DNA from: CAVVIO01 sp963748095
GTDB taxonomy: Bacteria > Bacteroidota > Bacteroidia > Bacteroidales > UBA10428
NCBI GenBank assembly: GCA_963748095.1
Contig: CAVVIO010000015.1
Coordinates: 1 to 64,000 of the forward strand
Direction of reading: 5' to 3'
DNA: 64,000 nucleotides
Shown piece after piece: positions 8,564 through 18,540 of the stretch. How positions within the stretch are numbered: the first letter of the stretch is position 1; the number at the start of each line of letters is the position of its first letter. A program made the position numbers and the translations under genes. A model generated the notes under the pieces. The model saw nothing but the letters and a program-made list of their open reading frames with translations. It did not search any database and was not told the origin of the DNA.

Positions 8564-9610
8564 TTATTGGATCCATTCAAGATTTTTATTGAGCAATCCG
8601 GCAGACTGGAGATAATCAAGCACTCTTAACCGGATAAAACTGGATTCACGGAAATTAGCATCGTCAAATTTCATCTCTTTCAGATTATCCAGAATTTCTT
8701 TCACGGTTGAGATCAGGTCCTCCTGTGGCTGGTGATCGGGTGCCAGACTTTTAAATAAATCGAAATTTGCCCGGTATGATCTTTTATCAGGCGGTGCATC
8801 GGGATTTACTGAGATTTCTACTCCGGGGATCACAGTGGCTATTGCTTCAGCCAGGTCCTTTATCTTGTTATTCCATGGGTTACTGCCGGTATTTACCGCC
8901 AGAAATTTACCTCCGTTTGCCGGATTTCTTGTGACACCCCAGTCGAGCGCCCGGGCCATATCTTTTGTGTTGATCATCGGACGCCAGGGTGTGCCGTCGC
9001 TTAATATTGAAATGAATTTACTGGTAAGGGCGCCTGCCACAAAATCATTCAGCACCAGGTCGAGCCTTAAGCGGTTTGTCCAGCCACATGCGGTAGCGAA
9101 ACGCAAACAGGTAACTGTAAAGTTATCATCTGCCAGCGGTTCCAGGTCTTTTTCGGCCATGACTTTGGATCGTGCATAAGCGGTGAGCGGATTCAGCTTG
9201 TCTCCTTCTTTGCGGGGTGAGTCATCGGCTTCGCCGTACATGCTGCAACTGGAGGCGTAAACAAACGACTTTACACCGTTACGTTTTGCCATTTTTGCCA
9301 GATTTACTGCTGCCCTGTAATTAATATCCAGTGTGATCTCTTCATATTTAAAACTCATTGGATCATTTGATATGGCAGCAAGGTTTACAATGGCATCTAC
9401 CCCTTTCAGCAACTCTTCGGGGAATTTTCGTATGTCACCGTAAATTTGTTTATTCAGCTTTGTTTCGGGTAGAACCTTTGCATTGGCAAGGCAATGTGCA
9501 AAATAACCAATATCAAAACCGATCAATTCTGCGTCGGGATGTGTTTTCCGGAGCTGGTTTGTAACGCTTGGTCCGATATACCCTAAATTACCTGTAATTA
9601 TTATTTTCAT
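8564..9610 (-). CDS. NAD-dependent epimerase/dehydratase (extended SDR)
   Basis: The 348-residue protein is an extended short-chain dehydrogenase acting on nucleotide sugars. It has the GNLGYIG dinucleotide loop at residues 7-13, a catalytic serine region VYASSCSMYG around 118-126 and the YARSK motif (Tyr145, Lys149). The C-terminal half binds the sugar nucleotide. Such proteins reduce a 4-keto group, epimerise, or dehydrate; the motifs do not decide which. As first gene of the cassette SDR - RmlC-like - C-methyltransferase - RfbF, it probably performs the final ketoreduction or the 4,6-dehydration of the sugar. The upstream 290 bp hold a repeat element (9773-9870), and no clear promoter box was recognised. 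Confidence 0.85.
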   Translation of the reverse strand: MKIIITGNLGYIGPSVTNQLRKTHPDAELIGFDIGYFAHCLANAKVLPETKLNKQIYGDIRKFPEELLKGVDAIVNLAAISNDPMSFKYEEITLDINYRAAVNLAKMAKRNGVKSFVYASSCSMYGEADDSPRKEGDKLNPLTAYARSKVMAEKDLEPLADDNFTVTCLRFATACGWTNRLRLDLVLNDFVAGALTSKFISILSDGTPWRPMINTKDMARALDWGVTRNPANGGKFLAVNTGSNPWNNKIKDLAEAIATVIPGVEISVNPDAPPDKRSYRANFDLFKSLAPDHQPQEDLISTVKEILDNLKEMKFDDANFRESSFIRLRVLDYLQSAGLLNKNLEWIQ

Positions 9611-9772
9611 GTTTTTTTTAATTATAAATGATTTAACACACTCCCTCCGGAATGCGATCTGATATGTGTGACTAAATTATTCCAATAAATTTTAAGAATC
9701 CGGATAATTATAATGAAATTTATAAAGAAGCTGTCAAATAAAAGAATGTTGACAAGAAATTTGTAATTCTTT

Positions 9773-9870
9773 TCTTTGCGTAGCTTTGCGGTCTCTTTGC
9801 GAAACCCTGCGTAACAGTTACTTATATTATTACGCAAAGAACCGCAAAGAGACCACAAAGTTTCGCAAAG
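9773..9870. repeat. Inverted-repeat element with CTTTGCG motifs
   Basis: About 40-bp imperfect inverted arms (9773-9814 and 9829-9870) are built from repeated ctttgcg words: tctttgcgtagctttgcgg on the left and ccgcaaagagaccacaaag on the right, around a short AT-rich centre. The arms could form a long hairpin between the SDR operon and the surface-protein gene, whose stop is at 9905. Repeats of this word type are familiar from Bacteroidetes intergenic regions; copy number here needs a genome search. A short frame over it has no coding character. Confidence 0.7.
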
Positions 9871-9904
9871 GCTTCCGGGACAGAACCTTTACTTTTTAGT
9901 TTAA

Positions 9905-12900
9905 TTATTTTTTGATCAGGACTTTACCTATCTGGTAGGATGTGTCGGTCATGAATTTATAAAAGTACATGCCGTTATTCAGATTACTAACATCCAGGGA
10001 TATGGTTTTTCCGTAATTTTCGAATTTTTTCTGAATGACCAGTTTACCGGTTACATCCAGAATCTGAACAGTCAGATTTCCTTTTGAATTCAGTTGGAAA
10101 TTTAACTGATTCGTGGCCGGTATCGGGAAGACATTTCCAACGATACCATTATCAGCAGTTAATTGTGGAACAGCATTCACAACGTCAACGTTCACTGCAA
10201 AATTGAATACGTTGCTGTAGGAAGCGCCGTCACTTATTTCTACTGATATAACCAGTTCTCCGCTAATTCCGGGATTAACCGTGACCGTATTTCCTGAAAC
10301 AACATATCCGTTTCCGTTCATGATTATCAAGGACAGATCACTTACCGGATTATCGACATCGCTGAACTGAACATCATTAAGCCCAATGGTAAAACTTGAA
10401 TCGGCGTAAGTAGTAATGGAAGTAATCTGTGATTCGATGACAGGAGGATCATTCACATTATTTACCGTCAGATTATAAGCCTGTACGGAAGATTGTTTCC
10501 CGTCAGAAACACTTAATACTACTCTGAATGTCGAGTCGGGGCTCATTCCAACCTGGTCATTGGTAGGCGTACCGGTGAGTTGCAACGAGCCTGCATTAAA
10601 TGTCAGCCAGTCAGGTATAGTGTCCGCTGTTACGGTCAGTACATCTGAGGCATCATCGTCATTTACAGCAATATTGTATGTATAAGCTACGTCTTCGTTA
10701 ACCGAAGTTGCCGGTGTGGAAGTAAACTGGGGAATGTAGTTTACAGTTGCAACAAAATTAAAGGTCTCACTGTTCTTAGTCCCGTCACTTACCTGTACAT
10801 AAATTACCAGATCTCCGCCAACACCATTGTTAACGGTCACTGTATTACCGGAAACCGTATATCCGGAGCCGGACTGAATTACCAAAGACAGATCCGTAAG
10901 CGGATTGTCTACATCCGAAACTTCCAGGTCGCTGAGACTGATGGTGAATGAGGAATCGGCATAGGTGTAAACGGAAGTTAACTGTGAACTGATTACCGGA
11001 GCATCATCCACATTTACAACGGTAACATCAAATGATTGGTAAGAGGACTGTTTGCCGTCGGATACACGCAAGGCCACCCTGTATGTAGAATCAGCTTTCA
11101 TACCAACCTGATCGTTGGTCGGAGTACCAGATAGTACCAGAGTTCCTGCATTAAATGTCAGCCAGCCGGGTATAGTGTCTGCCGTTACCGTCAATACATC
11201 GGATGCATCGGCATCGCTTACAGTAACATTGTATACATACGCCACATCTTCATTCACCGAAGTTGCCGGCGTAGAGGTAAATTGTGGAATGTTGTTTTGT
11301 GAATTTACGGTAAGCTTAAATCGTTGATAGGTAGTAACTGTTCCGTCGGAAACACTTACAACAACAGAATCCGTACCGATATTTGTGTAATTCGGTGTAC
11401 CGGTCAGTATGTAATGACCTAACTGGGAATTATAGCTGAAAGAGGCCCATGCAGGTTTTTTCAAAGCTGAATAGGTCAGCACATCCCCTGCATCCGGGTC
11501 TGCGGCAATCACAGCATACAGATAACTCTGATCAGCATATGCATCGGTTATAGGTGCAGAAGTAAATACCGGCGGATCATTCACTGGGATTACAGTTACT
11601 GAGAGACTGTCAGATACGGTATTTGTTCCGTCTGACAGGTCAAAGGCAACTTTCAACGTACCGTTCCAGTTTAATGCAGGAGTTACCGTATTTCCCGAAT
11701 GGCTGTAATTCGGACCATTCTTGACCGTTATGGTAAAATCGGCAGGATAAGTATTATCCACATCGGTTACATTCAGGTCAGCCAGTGTAACACCGAAACT
11801 GACATCCTCATTGGTAGAAACCGTATTCTGACTGGTGATAACCGGTGGATCATTTACCTTTGTCACGGTAATATTACGGGTAACCGTATTGCTGTTTAAA
11901 GCCCCGTCGTTAACCGTTATCGAAACAGTACGTGTCAGGCTGGACGGGTTGTCATTATTGCTGTTCAGGTACTTAACAGACCGAAGCGCTGTCTGATAAT
12001 TGGCTTTTGTATCCGAACCGCTTAAGGTAAGTATACCGGTAGCAGTGACAAATGATCCCGTGATATTTCCCATATTGGTGAACTGGAGCACATCTTCAGA
12101 TGAGTTGTAGTTACTTGTAATACTTTACTGTGGCTGACTGCATATTGGCATTGTCCACATCGGTTACAGCAAGGGTGGAAGTGATGTTCATGGCAGGATC
12201 ACCTTCCGTGTAGGCAGCAGCTGTTCCTTCCATACCGCTTAATACCGGGGCATCGTTTACATTTACTACCGTTAATGTATAGCTTTGTTTGACAGTGTCT
12301 TTTCCGTCGTATGCTGCCAGTACAATGGTTGTATCCCCCACATTACTGTTGGTAGGCGTACCTGACAGTAAACCGCTGGACGCATTAAAACTTAACCAGG
12401 ATGGTTTTTTAAGGGCAAAAAGCGTGATCGGATCACTAATATCCAGATCATTGGCCGTTAACGTATAACTGTAGGCGGCATCCTCATTCACAGATGTAAC
12501 CGCTGTAGAGGTAATAACAGGAGCTGTATTGGCGGTTGTGCAAATATACTGGTGGTTGATGCCTTTGTTATAAAGGGCCGTAACTTCTGATGCACTAAGC
12601 GCTTTATTATAATAGGCAACTTCATCCAGGTATCCGGAATAAGGATAACTATGGCCTCCGGTATACCAACTGCCTATGGACAATTTTCCATTTCCTGTAT
12701 AATCATCTTTCCAAAAATCATAATAACTTGTTGTAGAAACTTTGTCGACATAAAGTTTCATGTGACATTCATTATTTCCTGTAGCACCGGCAAAAGTTGC
12801 AACAACATGATGCCAGTTATTATCATTTATAACTGTTGAACTGGTGAGTATAGTGTCTTCAGGTACCGGTATCTTGAATTTTCAATTGAATCTTCATTGA

Positions 12901-13597
12901 ATCAGGATTCCAGGCCACATACCAATTACCTTTATCAGTAAATCTTCCTATAAATACTTCGTACTGTGTGTAGAATCCGCCGGGCTCATTTTTGAACCAG
13001 AAAGAAGTACTAAAAGCATCATTGTCCTTGAACTGAAAAGGTGCCTCATCCTGCAACAACATAAGTAGAATCAAATGCGGTGGTTGGCGAAAACAATATG
13101 GAATTGCCCACCATGGCATCGCTGCTTACAGCAGGTTCGACCTGGGATGTGCCGGCGCCTAAAAAAGTTGCATCGTGATTGTTGGCTACATCCTGCAGTG
13201 TTGATCCGACATTGTTGTCCATTTTCCAATAGGAAACAAGGTTGGCATCACAAGCAACCTGTGAAACATAAACATAAAAGGATCTGACGGATTCACCGGC
13301 TGTATTGTAAGCCCTGACAGTGACTTTACCACCATCACCCATAGATGCCGGGGTCCAGGTGATCAGACCTGTAGTAGCATTGATCGTCATTCCCGGTCTT
13401 GCTTCTAACAGTTCATATGTTTCGGCCGGAACGGCATCAAGTGCATTCACATCATACGTGAAGATTTCATTGATTACAGCTACCTGATCACTGATAACAC
13501 TAATATAAGGAGGATTATCAGCTTTCGCTGTAAAGGACATTAACGTCGAATTGATTACGAATAAACCGACTGAGATTAAAAAGGTAAAAGTTTTCAT
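9905..13597 (-). CDS. T9SS-secreted multidomain surface protein (reading frame interrupted three times)
   Basis: Four successive frames form one protein of about 1229 residues. From ATG 13597 there is a signal peptide (MKTFTFLISVGLFVINS). An Ig-like putative domain follows, then a LamG/concanavalin-type domain (VSYWKMDNN to YLDEVAYYNKALSASEV). Next come several cadherin/He_PIG-type Ig-like repeats with SVNEDVAY, GTPTNDQVG and VNDPPVI signatures, including a 185-residue unit present twice (about 10175-10739 and 10740-11294). The C-terminus is a type A sorting domain (NVFPIPATNQLNFQL to YQIGKVLIKK) that directs export by type IX secretion and surface anchoring. Frame breaks lie near 13051-13056, 12866-12869 and 12112-12118; removing one base at each restores a continuous sequence and a length divisible by three. 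Likely role: surface adhesion or glycan binding (inference). Confidence 0.85.
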
Positions 13598-14058
13598 GGG
13601 TATCAGCATTAAGTTTATATTTCTTTAATTTTTAAGTTAATAATAAAAAATGAAAGAGTTGATTATTATTTTTAATTAATTTATAAAATTCGTTGCAAGG
13701 TAATTCCAATTTATCAATCTTAAAAGTCCTCTTTTATGAATGACAGGAATTCGAAGATTAAAATTGAAAAAATCTTTACCAATGGGGTCGGCATGTATAT
13801 AAACCGGATGAAATTATTAAGACCCTTATCAGATAAGGGTCACAAAATTAAGTACATATGTGAAATAATTCACAATCAGGTGGTTTTCGGTTTATAAAAT
13901 CGGATTCTATGTGTCATTGACATCTGATACAGGAATTTCTGAATCAACTGATTATGGTCTGAACCGGAGATAAAAACATAACCGGAAGTATTTCTGTCAC
14001 TGTATAATCTCAGTATATTACACGGTATCGATATTTTCCAATAAAATTATTGAGTATA
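13598..14058. other. Intergenic region, no gene recognised
   Basis: The 461 bp between the surface-protein start (13597) and the POT transporter stop (14059) hold no credible frame on either strand. The only structure seen is the 21-bp perfect palindrome at 13820-13840. The region must contain the surface-protein promoter, but no exact TAnnTTTG box was identified. Confidence 0.6.
13820..13840. promoter_or_regulatory. 21-bp palindrome, possible operator
   Basis: Perfect 10-bp arms gacccttatc (13820-13829) and gataagggtc (13831-13840) flank a single A. A one-base spacer is unsuited to an RNA hairpin with that full stem but is typical of a dimeric DNA-binding site. It lies about 220 bp upstream of the surface-protein start and about 220 bp beyond the end of the POT gene. 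No regulator gene is adjacent, so the function is unassigned. Confidence 0.35.
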
Positions 14059-15720
14059 TTAACTCTCCGTTGCCCTCTCCAGTAATTTAAGAATGGAAAA
14101 AATAAAAATGGCTGATAACGTACAAAGCACCACCAGCAAGGCAAAAAACTGCCATAATTCCCATTTATCCCAGAAAGGACCGATCAGTCCGGCTAACAGA
14201 TTTCCCAGGGCAGTAGCGCCAAACCAGCCTCCCTGTGCCAGTCCTTTGAATTGTGGCGGGGCTACTTTCGACACAAAAGAAATTCCAATGGGACTAAGAA
14301 ATAATTCAGCGACTGTAAGGGTGAGGTAAGTACCGATCAGCCAGTAGGGGGAAACCAGCGTTTCGGAAACACCTCCTTTTAATTCAGCCGGGCTGGCTAA
14401 TCCCTGAGAAGCAAATACCATAACAATAAATCCTATTGCAGCCAGGATCATTCCAATACCGATCTTTTTCGGCGAGGAAGGTTCTTTTCCCTGTTTGCGA
14501 AGCCAGGCAAAGTATCCTACGATTACCGGTGTAAGAAAAACAATAAAAATAGGATTGAATTGCTGGAATATCTCCGGCGAAATAGGATTTCCTGTATCCT
14601 GATACCGGCTGGTAACATAATAAGTGATTGCCAGACCGGCGACTGTCAGTAAAGCGCCCATTCCACGTACATTAATGCTGTTGTTTTTACCAAATATGAA
14701 TACAAGACCTATAATGGCAGCGATAAGGGGAAGGAGAGAGGACAGGTTGAAAATTAGCGCTGTGCCACGACTTACTGTTGAAACTGTATAATCCCTTGCA
14801 AAAATTGTAAGGGTAAACCCGTTCTGGTGAAAAGCCATCCAGAAGAACATAACCACCAGGAATACCAGCCCCAGGGCCATCAGCCTGTTTTTGATCTGTT
14901 TGGTAGTCAGCACTACCAGGTTGGCAGCATTGGCTTTTTTCTGCTGGCGGTGCGTTACATCGGCATGTTTGTAATATTTTCTGAAACCTATAAATATAGC
15001 CAGTGAAGCGATCATGCTGATTGCTGCTACAGCAAATCCGGCATTATATGCCTGTCCCAGTGCATCAATATAGTGGTGACAAAAACCAGCCAGATCTGTT
15101 ATACCGCCACTCACTTCAGTTTTTATCAGGGCTTGCAGTTCGCTCGTATTCTGAAGAGTACCATTCAGATACTTATGTGCCAGATCGGCAATGGCCGGAT
15201 GATATTCCAAACCATTCATGGAAAGTATCAGGTTACGCATACCGCGTGCTGCACTGGGGGCAAAAAAGGCACCGATATTTATACCCATGTAAAATATATT
15301 AAATGCTGAATCGCGGATACCGCTGTATTTCGGATCATCGTAAAGGTTCCCAACCAGGGCCTGCAGGTTTCCCTTAAAAAAACCTGTCCCTAAAGAGATT
15401 ACTGCTAATGCTCCATAAATAAAATATTCCCCGGTATTGGGAAACGCCAGCATGCAGTAACCGATAAACATTACGATTATGCCCAATAGAATTGTTTTTC
15501 CATATCCAAGGATATTATCAGCTATAAATCCGCCTAACAATGGCAGAAAATAGATACCAAAAAGAAAAGCGCCGTATACATGACCAGTCTGGGTGGTGGA
15601 CCAACCGAACTTGGCTTGCAGGTATAGCACAAATATAGCCAGCATCGTATAATAGCCGAAACGCTCGCCCATATTCGAGAAAAAAGCAACATATAATCCT
15701 TTTGGGTGTCCTTTGAACAT
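14059..15720 (-). CDS. POT/PTR family peptide MFS transporter
   Basis: This 553-residue polytopic inner-membrane protein is a proton-coupled oligopeptide transporter (POT/PTR2) of normal family length. The first helix has NMGERFGYYTMLAIF, the POT signature, followed by VYGAFLFGIYFLPLLGGFIAD, the second conserved family block. About 14 hydrophobic segments are visible. In the usual ExxERFxYY motif the first glutamate, part of proton coupling, is replaced by Asn16, while Glu19 and Arg20 remain. The coupling may therefore differ from classical POTs, or the protein may belong to a Bacteroidota subfamily with other substrates. It is monocistronic, divergent from nnr, with a promoter-like -33/-7 pair at 15762-15791. 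Substrate most likely di- or tripeptides (inference). Confidence 0.85.
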   Translation of the reverse strand: MFKGHPKGLYVAFFSNMGERFGYYTMLAIFVLYLQAKFGWSTTQTGHVYGAFLFGIYFLPLLGGFIADNILGYGKTILLGIIVMFIGYCMLAFPNTGEYFIYGALAVISLGTGFFKGNLQALVGNLYDDPKYSGIRDSAFNIFYMGINIGAFFAPSAARGMRNLILSMNGLEYHPAIADLAHKYLNGTLQNTSELQALIKTEVSGGITDLAGFCHHYIDALGQAYNAGFAVAAISMIASLAIFIGFRKYYKHADVTHRQQKKANAANLVVLTTKQIKNRLMALGLVFLVVMFFWMAFHQNGFTLTIFARDYTVSTVSRGTALIFNLSSLLPLIAAIIGLVFIFGKNNSINVRGMGALLTVAGLAITYYVTSRYQDTGNPISPEIFQQFNPIFIVFLTPVIVGYFAWLRKQGKEPSSPKKIGIGMILAAIGFIVMVFASQGLASPAELKGGVSETLVSPYWLIGTYLTLTVAELFLSPIGISFVSKVAPPQFKGLAQGGWFGATALGNLLAGLIGPFWDKWELWQFFALLVVLCTLSAIFIFSILKLLERATES

Positions 15721-15761
15721 GATCTTATGGTTTTTAGTTTATAATTATCATTAATATTCTT

Positions 15762-15791
15762 CAAATATAAAATTGTTCCGTCGAATTTCAA
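15762..15791 (-). promoter_or_regulatory. Candidate Bacteroidota promoter for the POT gene
   Basis: On the minus strand TATATTTG (15769-15762) matches the TAnnTTTG -7 consensus of Bacteroidota, with TTGA (15791-15788) 18 bp upstream as the -33 element. The transporter start codon is about 40 bp downstream. Assigned by consensus only. Confidence 0.5.
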
Positions 15792-15918
15792 TTTTTTAAG
15801 TTCATTACACGTTATTATTTTTATTTAGTGAAGGATTAAAAACAAAAGAATTAATTTTACTGTTAAAATTAAATGATATTTATTTTGTTTTCAATGAAAC
15901 GGAAACCAACACCCGAAT

Positions 15919-17439
15919 ATGAAAATACTCACTACGGAGCAAATACGACAGGCGGATAAATATACGATTCAACACGAACCGATCCGTTCCATTGACTTAA
16001 TGGAGCGGGCAGCCTCAGCATTTACCGATTGGATGATCGGACATGTCAGCCGGCAAAAACCCATTAAAATATTTTGTGGCCCAGGCAATAACGGAGGTGA
16101 TGGGTGGGCAATAGCCAGGCTTCTTGTCGATGAAGGATATATAGCCGTAAGCCTGTATCTACTGAAAATTTCGAATAAATTATCACCCGATTCGGAAATT
16201 AACAGGGAATATCTGATTACACAGGGTAAAGTATCGATAATTGAAATAGCTTCTGAGAGTGAATTTCCGGATATACATCCCGATGAGGTTGTGATCGACG
16301 GGTTGTTCGGTTCGGGATTATCGAGGCCATTGGAAGGACTGGCTGTCGCACTTGTCAATTTTCTGAATAATTGCAGAAGATCACAGTTAATTGCCATCGA
16401 TATACCCAGTGGCCTTTTCGGTGAAGACAACAGTGATAACGATCCACAGCATATTATTAAAGCGGATATAACGCTAACATTTCAGTTTCCGAAATTATCA
16501 TTTCTTTTTCCTGATAACGGAGCTTTTGTAGGAAAATGGGAAGTGATCCCCATTGGTCTTCATGAAGATTTTATACGTGATGTCGAAACGCCGTTTCATT
16601 ACCTTACCGGAAATGAAGTTTCAGCCATTATCCGGCCACGGGCTAAATTTTCTCATAAAGGTACTTATGGTAACGGGTTACTTATTTCCGGTTCCTATGG
16701 CATGATGGGGGCGGCTATACTGGCTTCCGGGGCAGCTATTCGTTCGGGTATCGGGCTGGTAACGGCACACGTTCCCAGGTTTGGATACGCAATTTTACAG
16801 GGTGCTGTCCCCGAAGCGCTTATCAGCATCGACAGTTCGGATATCATTTTTTCGGAATATCCTCCGCTTGATAAATACAATGCCGTAGCAGTTGGTCCCG
16901 GGCTGGGCCAGAAAAAAAATTCGCAACAGGCATTGAGAAAACTGCTTACAGAAGTAAAAGTTCCACTGGTAATCGATGCCGACGGACTAAATATTATTTC
17001 ACAAAATCAGGAATGGATTGATCTCATCCCTGAAAATAGTATCATAACTCCGCATCCCAAGGAATTTGAACGGCTGTTTGGTAAATATGACGATCATTTT
17101 TCACGGAATAAAGCACAAATTGAATTATCTGTAAAACATAAACTGTACATTGTACTGAAAGGCGCCCATACCGCCATTTCATGTCCGGATGGTACCTGTT
17201 ATTTCAATACAACCGGGAATCCCGGAATGGCAACCGGTGGAAGTGGAGATGTGCTGACAGGTATCATACTTTCATTATTATCACAGGGATATCCTCCCAA
17301 AGAAGCGGCGCTGGCAGGTGTATATATTCACGGGCTTGCAGGAGACATAGCTGCTTCACAAACCGGACAACAGGCATTGATAGCCTCGGATATTATTAAT
17401 AATATAGGTAAAGCATTTATTAATCTGGAAAATTTATAA
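15919..17439 (+). CDS. nnr: Bifunctional NAD(P)H-hydrate epimerase / ADP-dependent dehydratase
   Basis: The 506-residue fusion repairs NAD(P)H damaged by hydration. The N-terminal YjeF_N domain (about 1-215) interconverts R- and S-NAD(P)HX and shows GPGNNGGDGW at 54-63 and the DGLFGSGL segment. The C-terminal ribokinase-like domain (about 225-506) dehydrates S-NAD(P)HX using ADP and shows the GSGDVLTG anion-hole motif at 441-448 plus VIDADGLN and ITPHPKEFERL. Length equals that of E. coli NnrD/YjeF-type fusions. It reads divergently from the POT gene. The DUF4831 lipoprotein gene starts 3 bp after its stop, so the two are probably co-transcribed. Confidence 0.95.
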   Translation: MKILTTEQIRQADKYTIQHEPIRSIDLMERAASAFTDWMIGHVSRQKPIKIFCGPGNNGGDGWAIARLLVDEGYIAVSLYLLKISNKLSPDSEINREYLITQGKVSIIEIASESEFPDIHPDEVVIDGLFGSGLSRPLEGLAVALVNFLNNCRRSQLIAIDIPSGLFGEDNSDNDPQHIIKADITLTFQFPKLSFLFPDNGAFVGKWEVIPIGLHEDFIRDVETPFHYLTGNEVSAIIRPRAKFSHKGTYGNGLLISGSYGMMGAAILASGAAIRSGIGLVTAHVPRFGYAILQGAVPEALISIDSSDIIFSEYPPLDKYNAVAVGPGLGQKKNSQQALRKLLTEVKVPLVIDADGLNIISQNQEWIDLIPENSIITPHPKEFERLFGKYDDHFSRNKAQIELSVKHKLYIVLKGAHTAISCPDGTCYFNTTGNPGMATGGSGDVLTGIILSLLSQGYPPKEAALAGVYIHGLAGDIAASQTGQQALIASDIINNIGKAFINLENL

Positions 17440-17442
17440 CAC

Positions 17443-18532
17443 ATGATAAAGAAAATATACAAGGTCTTTTTTTTGGTATTGTTTACAAGTTGCTCCATCA
17501 GTAAAAATTTTTACGTGACCAATGTACAGGACATGACGCAAATGGATAAAAGTGCGTTTATTTATGCACTGCCCCGCACAGTGGTTACTGCTGAAGTTAC
17601 AGCCATCCGGCATGTTACGATTCCGGGGCCTTACCACGAATATGCTGATGAATTTCTGGGGATTAAAGATCGTACCTCATGAAAAACAGATGTTATGGAC
17701 AATTGATCATACCACCCTTGCCAGCCATGTCGAAGTGGATCCGGATTATTATTATTCCGTGAAGGATCCGGGCAGTGCCGTTCTGAAAAGCGGAATGTTT
17801 CAGTTAACTGAAAATGGATTAATACTGGATGCATCGAACGTGGGCCACTTTTCAAACAGGCTGGAAACCCCTTCGGATGAAGAGGGTAAGATACCTTTTA
17901 CCGATTTATCTGTCAAGAGGAACATAATTCACGAAAATGATACCGTTTATAAAAAAATTGTCCGGAATAACAGCGTGGTAAAAGTTCCCATGGTGAAAAA
18001 GCAGTGGACAAAAAAAACATTGGAAGAAAAAGCGGAAGAGGCAGCCAATTTTATTGTCAAGCTTCGAAAACGCAGGTTCAAACTACTTACCGGACAAAGT
18101 GAGTCGATACCAGGCGGGGATGGAATGGAAGCGGCCATAGAGGAACTGAATGATCTGGAAGCAGAATACCTGGCTTTATTTACCGGGAAAACCACTGACG
18201 AAGTATATGTCAGAACCTTTCAGGTTGTTCCTGAGGCAAATCGTCAGTTAACACGAACTGTACTTTTTCGGTTTTCCGAAACAGATGGTTTTTTTGAATC
18301 AAACGATGAATCAAAAGGAAAACCGATGGTCATTGAGATTACCGACCGTGGGACCACTAAAAGCCTGGAGCATCTGGCTTACCCTTATTCAGGTGTCAGC
18401 GCTCCGAATGTTCTGTTTTACCGCATTCCCGACAGGGCAGATGTGCGCTTAATTTATGGCAGCAGCATTCTTGCCGAAGCCGATATGAATATCTACCAGC
18501 ACGGGGCTGTTGTTCCCTATATTTTTCAGTAA
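17443..18532 (+). CDS. DUF4831-type lipoprotein (reading frame interrupted)
   Basis: Two frames encode one protein of about 362 residues. The first starts at ATG 17443 with a lipoprotein signal (FFLVLFTSCSISKN; Cys17 lipidation site) and runs to YADEFLGIKD. The second resumes with VPHEKQMLWTIDH and continues to 18532. Removing the C at about 17671 gives LGIKDVPHEKQ and a length divisible by three. The body resembles the Bacteroidota DUF4831 family, whose function is unknown; it contains a lysine- and glutamate-rich helical stretch in the middle (WTKKTLEEKAEEAANF). It follows nnr by 3 bp. Expected location is the periplasmic face of a membrane. The family call is by recollection of pattern. 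Confidence 0.7.
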
Positions 18533-18540
18533 AATAAGGT

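Noticed and set aside
9622..9858. 78-residue ORF at 9622-9858
   Set aside because: It consists of the CTTTGCG repeat element read through by chance.
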